Positions 42,800 to 51,470 of a stretch of DNA of 64,000 nucleotides are shown here, piece by piece; position 1 is the first letter of the stretch; the number at the start of each line of letters is the position of its first letter. The DNA comes from Streptomyces sp. CG1. GTDB taxonomy: Bacteria > Actinomycetota > Actinomycetes > Streptomycetales > Streptomycetaceae. The notes beneath the pieces were generated by a model that was not told the origin of the DNA, did no database searches, and was given only the letters and a program-made list of their open reading frames with translations. The stretch covers positions 6,565,501 through 6,629,500 of the forward strand of contig NZ_CP163518.1 of the NCBI RefSeq assembly GCF_041080625.1. The letters are read 5' to 3'. The position numbers and the translations under genes are program-made.

Positions 42800-43773
42800 T
42801 CCGCCCGGGAACCTCGCCCGCCACCCCGCCGATCCGCCGTCGTGCAGGCCTGATCGCAGTAGCGACGGTGCTGGCCCTGGCCTCCGCCGTCCCCGCCTGG
42901 GTCGTGCCCACGGTCAACGAGGACACCCAGATCCCCACGCCGGCCTCGACGACCACGCCGGTGAGCGCGCGATGGGAGGTGCCCACCATCGGAGGATGCC
43001 TGACGGGCCACTACCTGCCGTCCACCGACTGCCACAGCCGGCCCACCCGCACCCTCCTCGTCACCGGCCCCGAGCCGTCCTCACCCACTGCGGGCAAGTC
43101 CCTGGCCTTCGACGAGGAATTCAAGGCCCCCATCGCCTTCGGCAGGCGCTGGAACGGCTCCACCACCAGCGCCTACCGGTACGGCAACCACGACCCCGAC
43201 GACGCGAAACTCGACTGGCTGACCCCGTCCGCGATCACCGTGTCCGGCGGTACGGCCACGTTCACGGCCACACGGGGCAGCCACGCCCTGGAAAACGGTC
43301 TGCAGTCGTGGAACACCGGGTTGCTGACCACCGAAGGCACCACCCAGAACTTCCGCACACGTACCGGTGACTACGCCGAGTCCCGCGTCCAACTGCCCAG
43401 CGCCGTCGGGGCCTGGCCCGCCGTATGGACCTGGCGCGACGGGGGCGACGAGGTGGACGGCTTCGAGTACCACCCCGACGCCCCGAACATCCTGGAGCTG
43501 GCCAACCACGTCCACGTGGCGTACATCTTCTACACCGACGCCACCACCATCTATCCGGGCGCGTGGATCACCGTAGGCGTCCACTACGGCGCCACCAACG
43601 ACGACTGGTACCTGAACGGCAAGCTGATCTACTCCGACCACACCGGCGTCGGCACCAGCTGGTCCCCCAACATCATCCTCAACCTCTGCGTCTCCAACGG
43701 CACCTACCACCCCGCCCCCAGCACCACCACCCCGATCACCTTCAAGGCCGACTACGTACGCGTCTGGCGCTGA
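42790..43773 (+). CDS. GH16-like secreted glycoside hydrolase
   Basis: A 327-aa protein with an N-terminal membrane/signal helix (RRRAGLIAVATVLALASAVPAWVV) and a GH16-type jelly-roll. The catalytic signature ExDxxE is seen as DEVDGFEY at about residues 220-227, preceded by GAWPAVWTWRDGG. A C-terminal ITFKADYVRVWR is typical of the family end. GH16 enzymes cut beta-1,3/1,4-glucans or galactans; the exact substrate cannot be told. ATG 42790 overlaps the small upstream frame. Neighbours are a broken permease and an unknown gene, so the region looks accessory. Confidence 0.85.
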   Translation: MAVIRPGTSPATPPIRRRAGLIAVATVLALASAVPAWVVPTVNEDTQIPTPASTTTPVSARWEVPTIGGCLTGHYLPSTDCHSRPTRTLLVTGPEPSSPTAGKSLAFDEEFKAPIAFGRRWNGSTTSAYRYGNHDPDDAKLDWLTPSAITVSGGTATFTATRGSHALENGLQSWNTGLLTTEGTTQNFRTRTGDYAESRVQLPSAVGAWPAVWTWRDGGDEVDGFEYHPDAPNILELANHVHVAYIFYTDATTIYPGAWITVGVHYGATNDDWYLNGKLIYSDHTGVGTSWSPNIILNLCVSNGTYHPAPSTTTPITFKADYVRVWR

Positions 43774-43826
43774 CCCTCCGACGGCCGTACTGGTGCCGGA
43801 CTTTGCGGAGTTGCTATGCACTCATC

Positions 43827-44306
43827 ATGCAGACACAGGTGTGGGGATCGTTGCTCGGCGTCGTACTGGGCGGAGGCTTGTCGTACCTGGCTCAGCTCAC
43901 CACTGCGCGACAGATGAGCCGGGCGGAGGACGCCCGGCACGCGGCTCAGCTGGCCGAGGCCCGGCGCGCCGAACAGCTCGCGCTGGTACGCGAGTTCATC
44001 GGCCTGGCGCAGGAAGGGATATTCCTCGCCTCGGCGCGGGACTCCGTGCCCGACTGGGAAGCCGCGGGGACACCCGAGTGGCGCGCGGCTGCCAGAAGTG
44101 TCAACGAGCGCATCTGGGCGTGCGAGCGCATGATCAAGGTGCTGTTCACTCAGGAGCTCTTCGAGCGCGCCTGGACCTATGCCTCCGCGGTGGACCACGT
44201 CCTGTGGCGCCTGCCGGACGAAGCGGCCGCCGAGGGGCCGATGTGGGACCGCCTGACCGGCCCCGAGACCGAATTCCTGGAGGCGGTACGCACGGAATTC
44301 GGTTAG
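43827..44306 (+). CDS. membrane-anchored helical protein, unknown function
   Basis: A 159-aa protein from ATG 43827. A short N-terminal membrane helix (VWGSLLGVVLGGGLSYLAQL) is followed by a charged Ala/Arg/Glu-rich coiled-coil-like segment (RAEDARHAAQLAEARRAEQ) and a mostly helical remainder. This layout (one helix, coiled coil, helical domain) resembles the protein at 53061-53639. No known domain is recognised and there is no operon partner. Confidence 0.7.
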   Translation: MQTQVWGSLLGVVLGGGLSYLAQLTTARQMSRAEDARHAAQLAEARRAEQLALVREFIGLAQEGIFLASARDSVPDWEAAGTPEWRAAARSVNERIWACERMIKVLFTQELFERAWTYASAVDHVLWRLPDEAAAEGPMWDRLTGPETEFLEAVRTEFG

Positions 44307-44416
44307 GCCGCCCAGCCCCGGGACCGGTCGGAGGGGGGCATCCGTGGAGAGCCGGCCTGCGGGTGCGGGACGTGTCCCCTACGTCTCCCGGTGGTGTGCA
44401 GATCGTCCATGTACAT

Positions 44417-44457
44417 CTCTGAGGGGACGTCACTTCCCTCTCTGAGCGGACGTCACT
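44417..44457. promoter_or_regulatory. paired 18-bp direct repeat upstream of lipase-like gene
   Basis: CTCTGAGGGGACGTCACT (44417-44434) and CTCTGAGCGGACGTCACT (44440-44457) differ at one base and repeat with a 23-base period. Each contains the palindrome GACGTC. The block ends 28 bases before the ATG at 44486, just upstream of a possible -10 TAGCGT, so it is a likely activator or repressor site. Confidence 0.6.
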
Positions 44458-44485
44458 CCGACGCCCCCGTTCTAGCGTCACCCCC

Positions 44486-45697
44486 ATGACACGAACCCGT
44501 CGCGCAGCCACCGCTGTCGTGTTGGCCCTCGTCCTGCCGCTGCCTGTTGTCGCAGCCACCCCCGCCTTGGCCACCCCCGCCCTGGCCACCCCCACCTTGG
44601 CCGGCACCGCCGCCGCGCACCGCACCGTGGCAGCCACCGACACGGCCTCTTCACCCGCCGAATTGCCCGCCCCGACCGGGCCTCACGCCGTCGGCCGGGA
44701 CATCCTGCATCTCGTCGACGAGCACCGCCAGGACCCCTGGGTCCCCTCGGCGGGCCCCCGGCAGCTCATGGTGTCGGTGTACTACCCCGCCCGGCCCGGC
44801 ACCGGCGGTGCCGCCCCCTACATGACCACCGAGGCCGCCCGGCTCATGCTCCAGATGAAGGTGCCGGGCACCACGATTCCGCCCGAGGCGGTCAGCGGAA
44901 CCCGAACCTGGTCGCACACCGATGCGATCCCGCTGCACGGCAGGTTCCCGCTGGTACTGCTCTCACCCGGCTTCACCATGCCCCGGACGGAAATCACCAG
45001 CCTCGCCGAGGACCTGGCCGGCCGAGGCTACGTCGTCGCCCTGGTCGACCACACGTACGAGAACTCCGGCACCACGTTCCCCGACGGGCAGACCCTCACC
45101 TGCACCGTCTGCGACGATCCCGACGCGTACCCGCCTCAGGCCATCGAGGACAGCCGGGCGAAGGATCTCTCGTTCGTCATCGACGCGTTGACCAGCCACC
45201 GTCACCCCGCCTCGCCCTTCGTCCACATGATCGACAGCAAACGGATCGGCGTGGCGGGGCACTCCCTCGGCGGCGCCTCCGCCGTTCCCACCATGGCCCA
45301 CGACCAGCGGGTCCTGGCCGGGGTCAACCTCGACGGCACCATGTTCGTGCCCATCCCCGACAACGGCCTGGGCGGCCGCCCGTTCATGATGATCGGCCAT
45401 CCCACGGGCACCGACGAGGACCCCACCTGGACGGACGCCTGGGGCTGGCTCAAGGGCTGGAAGCGATGGCTGACCTTCACCGGCTCCAACCACGCCAGCT
45501 TCACCGACGTGCCCCTCCTCGCCGACAAGCTGGGCATCCCCGAACCCCCGGGCACGACCCTCTCTCCGCAGCGCTCCGTCCAGCTCACCCGCACCTACGT
45601 CGCGGCCTTCTTCGACCTCCACCTACGGGGTATCGCGGAGCCCATCCTGAACGGATCCACCTCGGCCTATCCGGAGGTCGGCTTCCACGCACCGTGA
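44486..45697 (+). CDS. secreted lipase/PAF acetylhydrolase-like alpha/beta hydrolase
   Basis: A 403-aa secreted hydrolase. The signal peptide contains short repeats (TPALATPALATPTLAG). The alpha/beta-hydrolase core has FPLVLLSPGF, the nucleophile elbow GHSLGG with Ser near residue 259, Asp in NLDGTMF, and a late His in GSNHASFTD. Similarity is to plasma PAF-acetylhydrolase and bacterial cutinase-like enzymes, which cleave short-chain esters. ATG 44486 has no clear ribosome binding site. The upstream direct repeats suggest specific regulation. Confidence 0.88.
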   Translation: MTRTRRAATAVVLALVLPLPVVAATPALATPALATPTLAGTAAAHRTVAATDTASSPAELPAPTGPHAVGRDILHLVDEHRQDPWVPSAGPRQLMVSVYYPARPGTGGAAPYMTTEAARLMLQMKVPGTTIPPEAVSGTRTWSHTDAIPLHGRFPLVLLSPGFTMPRTEITSLAEDLAGRGYVVALVDHTYENSGTTFPDGQTLTCTVCDDPDAYPPQAIEDSRAKDLSFVIDALTSHRHPASPFVHMIDSKRIGVAGHSLGGASAVPTMAHDQRVLAGVNLDGTMFVPIPDNGLGGRPFMMIGHPTGTDEDPTWTDAWGWLKGWKRWLTFTGSNHASFTDVPLLADKLGIPEPPGTTLSPQRSVQLTRTYVAAFFDLHLRGIAEPILNGSTSAYPEVGFHAP

Positions 45698-45749
45698 CTT
45701 CCTCGTCGGCTGCCCGCAGTTGGCTGCGGTGGTGGGCGCGGGTCGCGGG

Positions 45750-48191
45750 TCATACGGGCGGCAGAGGCTGTTCCGTCCACACGGTCTTGCCGTCGCGGGT
45801 GTAGCGGGTGCCCCACCGCTCCGTGAGCTGCGCGACCAGGAAGAGCCCGCGTCCGCCCTCGTCCGTGCTGAGCGCCCGTCGCAGGTGCGGGGAGGTGTGG
45901 CTGGTGTCGGACACCTCGCAGATCAGGCAGTGCGTACGGATGAGGCGCAGGGTGACGGGCCCGGCCGCGTACCGGTAGGCGTTGGTGACGAGTTCGCTGG
46001 CGACCAGCTCGGTGGTGAAGGCCAGTTCTGCCAGCCTCCATTCGGTCAGTTTCGCCGTGGTCAGCTCCCTGGCACGGGCAGCGGCCATCGCTTCCAGGGG
46101 CAGCTGCCATGAAGCGACATTCTGTGGCCGTAGCGCCCGGGTACGGGCGATGAGCAGCGCGATGTCGTCGGTGGGGAGGTGCTCCTTGGGCAGCAGCGCT
46201 TCGACCACGGCCTGGCAGGTCTGGTCCAGAGGTTCCGTGGCGTGGGTGAGACATGCGTGAAGGTTCTCCAGCGCGCCGTCTATGTCGCCGGTGCCTGCCT
46301 CCAGGAGGCCGTCGGTGTAAAGCGCGAGCAGGCTGCCCTCGGGGAGGTGCAGATCGTACGTTTCGAAGGGCAGTCCGCCCAGGCCCAGCGGTGGACCCCC
46401 GGGGAGATCGAGCACGGTCACCTCGCCGTCCGGGGTGGACACCACCGGCGCCGGGTGGCCGGCGCGGGCCAGGGAGCAGTGCTGGGAGACCGGGTCGTAG
46501 ACGGCGTAGAGGCAGGTGGCCCCGAGCACCTGCTCGATCGCCGACCGGTTGGCGTCGGCATTCGCCTCCAGCTCGGTGGCCAGCAGGCTGACCAGGTCGT
46601 CCAGCCGCGCCACCACCTCGTCCGGTTCCAGGTCGAGGCTGGCCAGGGTGCGCGCGGCGGCGCGCAGACGGCCCATCGAGGCCGCGGCGTGGATCCCGTG
46701 GCCGACCACGTCTCCCACGACGAGGGCGACCCGGGCCCCTGACAACGGGATCACGTCGAACCAGTCACCCCCGATGCCCGGTTCACCGCTGGCCGGGAGG
46801 TATCGGCAGGCCACCTCCACGGCCGGCAGGTCGGACACCGCGCTCGGCAGCAGACTGCGCTGAAGAGTCAGAGCGGCGCTCTGCTGCTGGGTGAAGCGGC
46901 GGGCGTTGTCGATGCAGACGGCGGCACGCGAGGAGAGCTCCTGGGCCACCGCGGAATCGCCGTCCTCGAAAGGCTCCGAATTGCGGGACCGCCACAGGCT
47001 CACCACGCCCAGGACCAGGCCGCGCGCGACCAGGGGCACCGCGATCAGCGAATGAACGCCGAGACCCAGGGCGATCTCGATCCGCCGCCGGTCCATGGCG
47101 TACCACTCGGGGCGCAGGGACAACAGCCCCTCGAGAATCGGGCGACGCTCGGCCATGCACCGCGCCTGCGGCGCTTCCGGGAGCAGGGGGACCACATCGC
47201 CCTCCCGGAACGGCACGCGGTGTTCCGGTGGTGAGAAGGCGGCCCGGAGCAGCGGACCCGCGGTACCGGGAACCGGTTCGTCGCCCAGTGTCACTGGCTT
47301 GAGGAGGTCCACCGAGCAGTAGTCCGCCAGGCCGTGGGCGGCCACCTCGGCCAGTTCCCGAGCGGTCTGTGTCACGTCCAGTGACGTTCCGATCCGGGCG
47401 CTCGCCTCGTTCAGCAGGGCGAGCCTGCGTTGCGCCCGGTGGCGGTCGGTCACGTCCTCGATCGTCTCGGCCACGCCGAGAACCCGGCCCGAGGGGTCTT
47501 CCATCCGGAACGCCGAGACGGACACGATCCGTTCCCGGCCCGGATCGTGGCGTGCCCGGGCGGACTGCTCCGTGAAGATCAACGGCTCGCCGGTCTCGAG
47601 GACGTGCCGCACCCGTTCATCTGTCGGACCCGCGTCCTCGTCGACCATGAATTCGCGGGGTCGGCGGCCCACCGGAGCCTCGGCCGGGACACCGCTTGCC
47701 TTTTCGACCGCACGGTTGACCCGAATCACTCTCCTGTCCGGGCCGTAAGTGACCAGGCCGACCGGGGACCGGTGGTACAGGCCGTCCAGCAGCGCACGGT
47801 CCCGCTGCCAGGCAATGACCTCCGCGGCAGGAGCACCGACCAGCAGCCACTCCCGACCGCCCCCCTCCCGGGTGACCGCACGGGCCCGGAAACCCATCTC
47901 CACACGGCGTCCGTCGCGGTGCCGGACGGGCAGGACACCGAACCAGCCTCCGGCCTTCACGGCGTCCACGACGACGGACCGCGCGACAGGCAGGTCATGG
48001 GCGTCGACCAGGAGGTCCTGCCACACCCGTCCGATCACTTCCTTGGCCGGATAGCCGAGCAACTCCTGTGCGCGTGCGCTCCAGCCGACCACGGTGCCTT
48101 GATCGTCGAGCACGGCCGAGGCGCCACGCCCGAGGGCGAACGGGTCCTCAGGACTCTCGCTGAAATGCATCGACGGCGTCCCCATAGCCAC
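45750..48191 (-). CDS. PAS-PAS-GAF-SpoIIE phosphatase with C-terminal ATPase domain
   Basis: An 813-aa signalling protein. Order: PAS (about 10-125, DDQGTVVGWSARAQELLGYP), PAS (about 150-265), GAF (about 275-430, LGVHSLIAVPLVARGLVLGVVSLW), PP2C/SpoIIE phosphatase (about 445-660, GGDWFDVIPLSG, VVGDVVGHG, YTDGLLEAG) and a histidine-kinase-like ATPase (about 690-805, ELVTNAYRYA, DEGGRGLFLV). The phosphatase should act on phosphorylated anti-anti-sigma proteins, and the ATPase may act as an anti-sigma kinase. GTG 48191 is favoured by GGAGG seven bases upstream; ATG 48185 is possible. No sigma factor lies next to it. Confidence 0.92.
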   Translation of the reverse strand: MAMGTPSMHFSESPEDPFALGRGASAVLDDQGTVVGWSARAQELLGYPAKEVIGRVWQDLLVDAHDLPVARSVVVDAVKAGGWFGVLPVRHRDGRRVEMGFRARAVTREGGGREWLLVGAPAAEVIAWQRDRALLDGLYHRSPVGLVTYGPDRRVIRVNRAVEKASGVPAEAPVGRRPREFMVDEDAGPTDERVRHVLETGEPLIFTEQSARARHDPGRERIVSVSAFRMEDPSGRVLGVAETIEDVTDRHRAQRRLALLNEASARIGTSLDVTQTARELAEVAAHGLADYCSVDLLKPVTLGDEPVPGTAGPLLRAAFSPPEHRVPFREGDVVPLLPEAPQARCMAERRPILEGLLSLRPEWYAMDRRRIEIALGLGVHSLIAVPLVARGLVLGVVSLWRSRNSEPFEDGDSAVAQELSSRAAVCIDNARRFTQQQSAALTLQRSLLPSAVSDLPAVEVACRYLPASGEPGIGGDWFDVIPLSGARVALVVGDVVGHGIHAAASMGRLRAAARTLASLDLEPDEVVARLDDLVSLLATELEANADANRSAIEQVLGATCLYAVYDPVSQHCSLARAGHPAPVVSTPDGEVTVLDLPGGPPLGLGGLPFETYDLHLPEGSLLALYTDGLLEAGTGDIDGALENLHACLTHATEPLDQTCQAVVEALLPKEHLPTDDIALLIARTRALRPQNVASWQLPLEAMAAARARELTTAKLTEWRLAELAFTTELVASELVTNAYRYAAGPVTLRLIRTHCLICEVSDTSHTSPHLRRALSTDEGGRGLFLVAQLTERWGTRYTRDGKTVWTEQPLPPV

Positions 48192-48439
48192 CACCTTGCC
48201 TCCGTGACTTCGATGGTGCTCCCCGCCGTCTCCGTCCGCGACTCTCCGTTTCTCTCGACCGGAGCCCGGCCCCCGTCGGTTCGGCCGCAGCACCGCCCGG
48301 GCCGATGACGTTCGGGTGAGGCCGACGCGCCCTCGGTGCCGGCTGCGGGCCTCGCCATTGGTGCGGCTGTCATCCAGCCGTCGGTCATGGTGCCGGGGGC
48401 GGCCTTCGAAACAGGTGACCCAGCGTGATCGTCCGCTGG

Positions 48440-49333
48440 TCACCCGGCCGCGGAGTGGAGCAGTGGTTCCGTGACGGTCAGGTTGCCACCGAATTGCGCG
48501 ACTGGTGAAACGGCCGCGTCGACGCAGGTGATCGTGCGTGTGAGGGTGGCCGGGTGCGCCAGCCAGGAAGGTACGGCGTCGGGGGTGATGGTGACGGTGC
48601 GGTTCGCCGGGAGAGGGGCGCCGTCGAGGGCCGTGACCGTGCCGGACAGACTGCGGATGTAGAGGGGCACCACGCCGTCGCTGCCCTGGCCGGTGAGCGT
48701 GGTCCTGGACCTGGCCCGCAGTCGCACCGCTGCCCGGCCCCGGCCCGCGGTGACGTCGAGGTTGACGGCCTCCACGGACCGGGCGACGAACGTCAGTGCC
48801 CGAATGGGCCCGGCTGCGGTGCGCACGGTGACCACACCGCGGAAACCGACGGCACGGAGTACGAGTCGGTCGGCGCGCAGTACCCAGGAGATGGTCGTTG
48901 GGCGGGTCGGCGGCGGGTCGAGTGGTGCGTCGTAGAAGGACCGCGAGGCCTTCGTGGCTGCTCGTGCGGTGCTCGCGGATGGCCGCGCGGCGTGCGCGGG
49001 TGCCGCTCCGTCGCCGGGGAGCGTCGGCGCAGGACTGGCCGGTTGCGCGGTGGTGCCTGTGCGGGTCGGCATGGCGCCCGACGGTGTCGGTGCCGTTGCC
49101 GTGGGGGTGCTCACCGTTGCCGTGGGGGTGCCTGTGTCGCCGGGGGCGCGGAGCGGGTTCGTCGGCCAGGGCTTGGGGAGGCGCAGGGTCAGGGGCACGA
49201 CGGCCGCAGCCAGCGCGCAGGCGATGGGCCGCGGTACTCGTCCGAGCATGCGGTGGGGCGGTGGGGTGCGGCGCGGGTGGCGGGGCTCGGGGGCGGAGGA
49301 GTCCGTGGTCCGATGGGCGTGGTCAGTCGCCAC
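48440..49333 (-). CDS. putative secreted/membrane protein of the DUF6230-DUF6114 operon
   Basis: A 297-aa protein from GTG 49333 with GGAGAAG upstream. It has a basic Pro-rich start, one hydrophobic helix (PIACALAAAVVPLTLRL), a Thr/Pro/Ala-rich linker of about 70 residues, then a beta-rich domain (ISWVLRADRLVLRAVGFRGVVTVRTAAGPI...). Its start overlaps the DUF6114 gene by 11 bases, so it is translationally coupled. The beta domain may share the character of DUF6230 proteins, which is a guess. Function unknown. Confidence 0.75.
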   Translation of the reverse strand: MATDHAHRTTDSSAPEPRHPRRTPPPHRMLGRVPRPIACALAAAVVPLTLRLPKPWPTNPLRAPGDTGTPTATVSTPTATAPTPSGAMPTRTGTTAQPASPAPTLPGDGAAPAHAARPSASTARAATKASRSFYDAPLDPPPTRPTTISWVLRADRLVLRAVGFRGVVTVRTAAGPIRALTFVARSVEAVNLDVTAGRGRAAVRLRARSRTTLTGQGSDGVVPLYIRSLSGTVTALDGAPLPANRTVTITPDAVPSWLAHPATLTRTITCVDAAVSPVAQFGGNLTVTEPLLHSAAG

Positions 49334-49802
49334 GTGGCTCTTCTCCTGCCGGAGCGGCCGTGGACGTACGGTCCGCCGGCCCCGTCGACGGTTCGGTGGC
49401 GCCGGGTGTCCAGGAGCAGGCCAGGGAGCCGCCGATCAGACCGGTGATCAGTCCGAGGAAGAGGCCGCCGAAGTTCGCGACGGGGAAGGAGATGAGGGTG
49501 AGCAGGAGGGTGGCGATCCCGGCGAACACGCGGAGGTGCGGGTGGTACCAGAGGGTGAGCCCCAGGGCGATGAGCAGAACTCCGATGATCAGGGCTCCGG
49601 CACCGGACGTGGTCGACATGGCCAGCGGAATTCCGCCCAGGTCCAGATTCGCGTACGGCCAGTACAGGATGGGCAATCCCGCCATCGAGGTGAAGAGCCC
49701 GGCCCAGAAGGGGCGTTCGCCACGCCAGGTTCTGAACCTGCGCCGGGCGTGCGCCGCGGTGACGCGCAGTCGGGGCCGTCTGCCGAAGAGGTTGGTGATC
49801 AC
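49323..49802 (-). CDS. DUF6114 membrane protein
   Basis: A 159-aa protein with about four transmembrane helices (WAGLFTSMAGLPILYWPY, GAGALIIGVLLIALGLTLWY, VFAGIATLLLTLISFPVANFGG, FLGLITGLIGGSLACSW) after a basic start (RRFRTWRGERPFWAG). The RP-WAG motif and helix layout match DUF6114, a family I recall occurring beside DUF6230 in Streptomyces. It may hold or export its secreted partner. Lies 86 bases after the DUF6230 gene and overlaps the next. Confidence 0.85.
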   Translation of the reverse strand: MITNLFGRRPRLRVTAAHARRRFRTWRGERPFWAGLFTSMAGLPILYWPYANLDLGGIPLAMSTTSGAGALIIGVLLIALGLTLWYHPHLRVFAGIATLLLTLISFPVANFGGLFLGLITGLIGGSLACSWTPGATEPSTGPADRTSTAAPAGEEPRGD

Positions 49803-49888
49803 GTGTCTTCCTGATCAGCGGATGCGGCGTGCGCGGGGCCGTGTGAGGCGGATGCGGGGGCGTTCGGCAGGTTCGGTCCGCCCAGGGG

Positions 49889-50512
49889 TCAGGAGCATGC
49901 GTGGCGGCCTTGCTCGATCTGCACGCGCAGGCCGGGAATGTTGAATGTGCCGGCCGAGAGCGCGACCGCGGTCACGTGCACGTCGGTCAGGGTGACCGAC
50001 GTGGCCTGCTGCCCGAAGCCGTTGGGGTCGAAGAAGGGCGAGTTCTTGTCGCCCGGATTGATCGGACCCTTGGTGATCTCCCCCCGCGCGATGCCCTGGT
50101 CGAGGCCCCTGAAATCCGCCTCCCCGGCCGACTGGAATTCCGTGTCGAGGAACAGGTTCGATGCCTCGACCGGTCGTTTGTTCCCGCCGGTGATCTTCAG
50201 CGTCTGCGGGCCGAGCACCGGGACCTCGACCACTACGGACTGGCACAGCCCGCTGATCGTCGAGTGCCGGGAGCCGGTGACCTCGACCGGTACCCGCTTG
50301 CCCTGCCTGGTCACGTCCACCATGCCGTAGATGCTGAGGCCGCGAGAGGTCAGCGTGTCCGCGGTGACCTGGAACTTTTGGCCGGAGATGAGGAACGACG
50401 CGGCCAGTGCCCCCTGTCCCATGGCGATGCCGAGGGCTGCGCAGGCTGCGACGCTGGGGACCAGGACCGCCGTAAAGCGCCGCCAACGGGTTTTGCCGGC
50501 ACGGTGCGACAT
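49889..50512 (-). CDS. DUF6230 secreted protein
   Basis: A 207-aa protein from ATG 50512, chosen because AAGGAG lies five bases upstream; the frame extends to 50572 without signal. An N-terminal helix (FTAVLVPSVAACAALGIAMGQGALAASF) and then a beta-rich domain beginning SGQKFQVTADTLTSRGLSIYG match DUF6230. The old database label was cholesterol esterase, for which nothing here gives support (no GxSxG). First gene of a three-gene operon. Confidence 0.87.
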   Translation of the reverse strand: MSHRAGKTRWRRFTAVLVPSVAACAALGIAMGQGALAASFLISGQKFQVTADTLTSRGLSIYGMVDVTRQGKRVPVEVTGSRHSTISGLCQSVVVEVPVLGPQTLKITGGNKRPVEASNLFLDTEFQSAGEADFRGLDQGIARGEITKGPINPGDKNSPFFDPNGFGQQATSVTLTDVHVTAVALSAGTFNIPGLRVQIEQGRHACS

Positions 50513-51470
50513 CCCGTCTCCTTCGGTCATGGCGCGAGTCCACCTGTACGTCGACAAAGGGGACAGTGACAAAGGGGATATTTTCCTCGTCGTCCAGTGA
50601 CGGATCCTAGGCTTCCGGTTGCGGCAACCGGCTGCACGCCAGGGCCGCCGTACGGGTGACGCACATGTTGCCTGCCCCTTCGGGCGACCGACGGTGTCGA
50701 GCCTTTCGAGCGAGGCTTCCGGGGAAGGTCACGATGGCCGGCCGGGTCATCGAGTTCTTCTCGAACCTCCTCGTCCGCCCGTTCACGCACGCGGTGCGAC
50801 AGAAGCTGCTCCGCCCAAACGGTCCTGCCGTCGTGGGTGATCGCACGAGCCCGGAAACCTGTCAAGCGAGGCCGAGGTGGGTGGCCACTTGCCTGGGACC
50901 ACTGCGTCTCGCATGTCGGCGAAGCGATTCGCGCCGCCCCAACGACGATCCACGGCCAGTCGGGCCGGACTCAGGCTCGTTCGGCCCCTTCTCCCGATAG
51001 TGTCGGCGCCGACAGCGATGCCCGCCGGGCACGACGCCCCCGAGTCCGTTTCTAACGGGTCACTCAGCTTGACCCCCGTCCCGCCCAGCCTGCAGGAACC
51101 TGTTGGGTTCCAGGTACTGCTGGTGGTACATGTGCTCGCTGAGGCTGAATCTCCGGTCCGATCGCACCGTTCATATGCTGTCCGTTTACGCCATTTGACC
51201 CGCTTCTGCCGTCCCGTCGAGAACCTGCCGGAGCCCCACGGAACCGCAGGGTCGCTCGAGACTGTCACGCTCACCGAATCCGGAGCCCCGCGTCAGCCGA
51301 TCAAGGACAACGGACCAAGCGACGGCAGGTGGGCTGCTAGCGAGGGGCTCGCCCTCCAAGCACGGCCGGATGACGAACGCTGCGCCGTCGCTGAGCTGGT
51401 ACGCGGCAATGACTGCCCCTACCGGTTCCTTGCCGCTCCGTCATGGCCAGTCCCCTGAGACACTGTCGGC
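50513..51470. other. 958-base gene-poor stretch with gene remnants
   Basis: No intact gene is supported. On the minus strand, 50806-50865 encodes FRARAITHDGRTVWAEQ, like the end of HATPase/SpoIIE proteins (compare TRDGKTVWTEQ at the end of the 45750 gene). The segment 51002-51138 is a degenerate msrA 3' end. The rest is unrecognised. Confidence 0.6.
51002..51138 (-). pseudogene. msrA 3'-end remnant, copy 1
   Basis: The minus strand encodes YHQQYLE, then in a second frame NPTGSCRLGGTGVKLSDPLETDSGASCPAG. This is the C-terminal end of a peptide-methionine sulfoxide reductase and is clearly related to the second remnant at 54380-54884. The two share a 22-bp identical core (51062-51083 and 54455-54476). 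There is no upstream catalytic domain. Confidence 0.7.

Noticed and set aside
44417-44457. Two-unit CRISPR-like repeat
   Set aside because: Only two units with a five-base gap directly before a promoter; an operator is more likely.
49889-50512. Cholesterol esterase (a label used for relatives)
   Set aside because: No GxSxG, His or other esterase motif is present; only DUF6230 features are visible.
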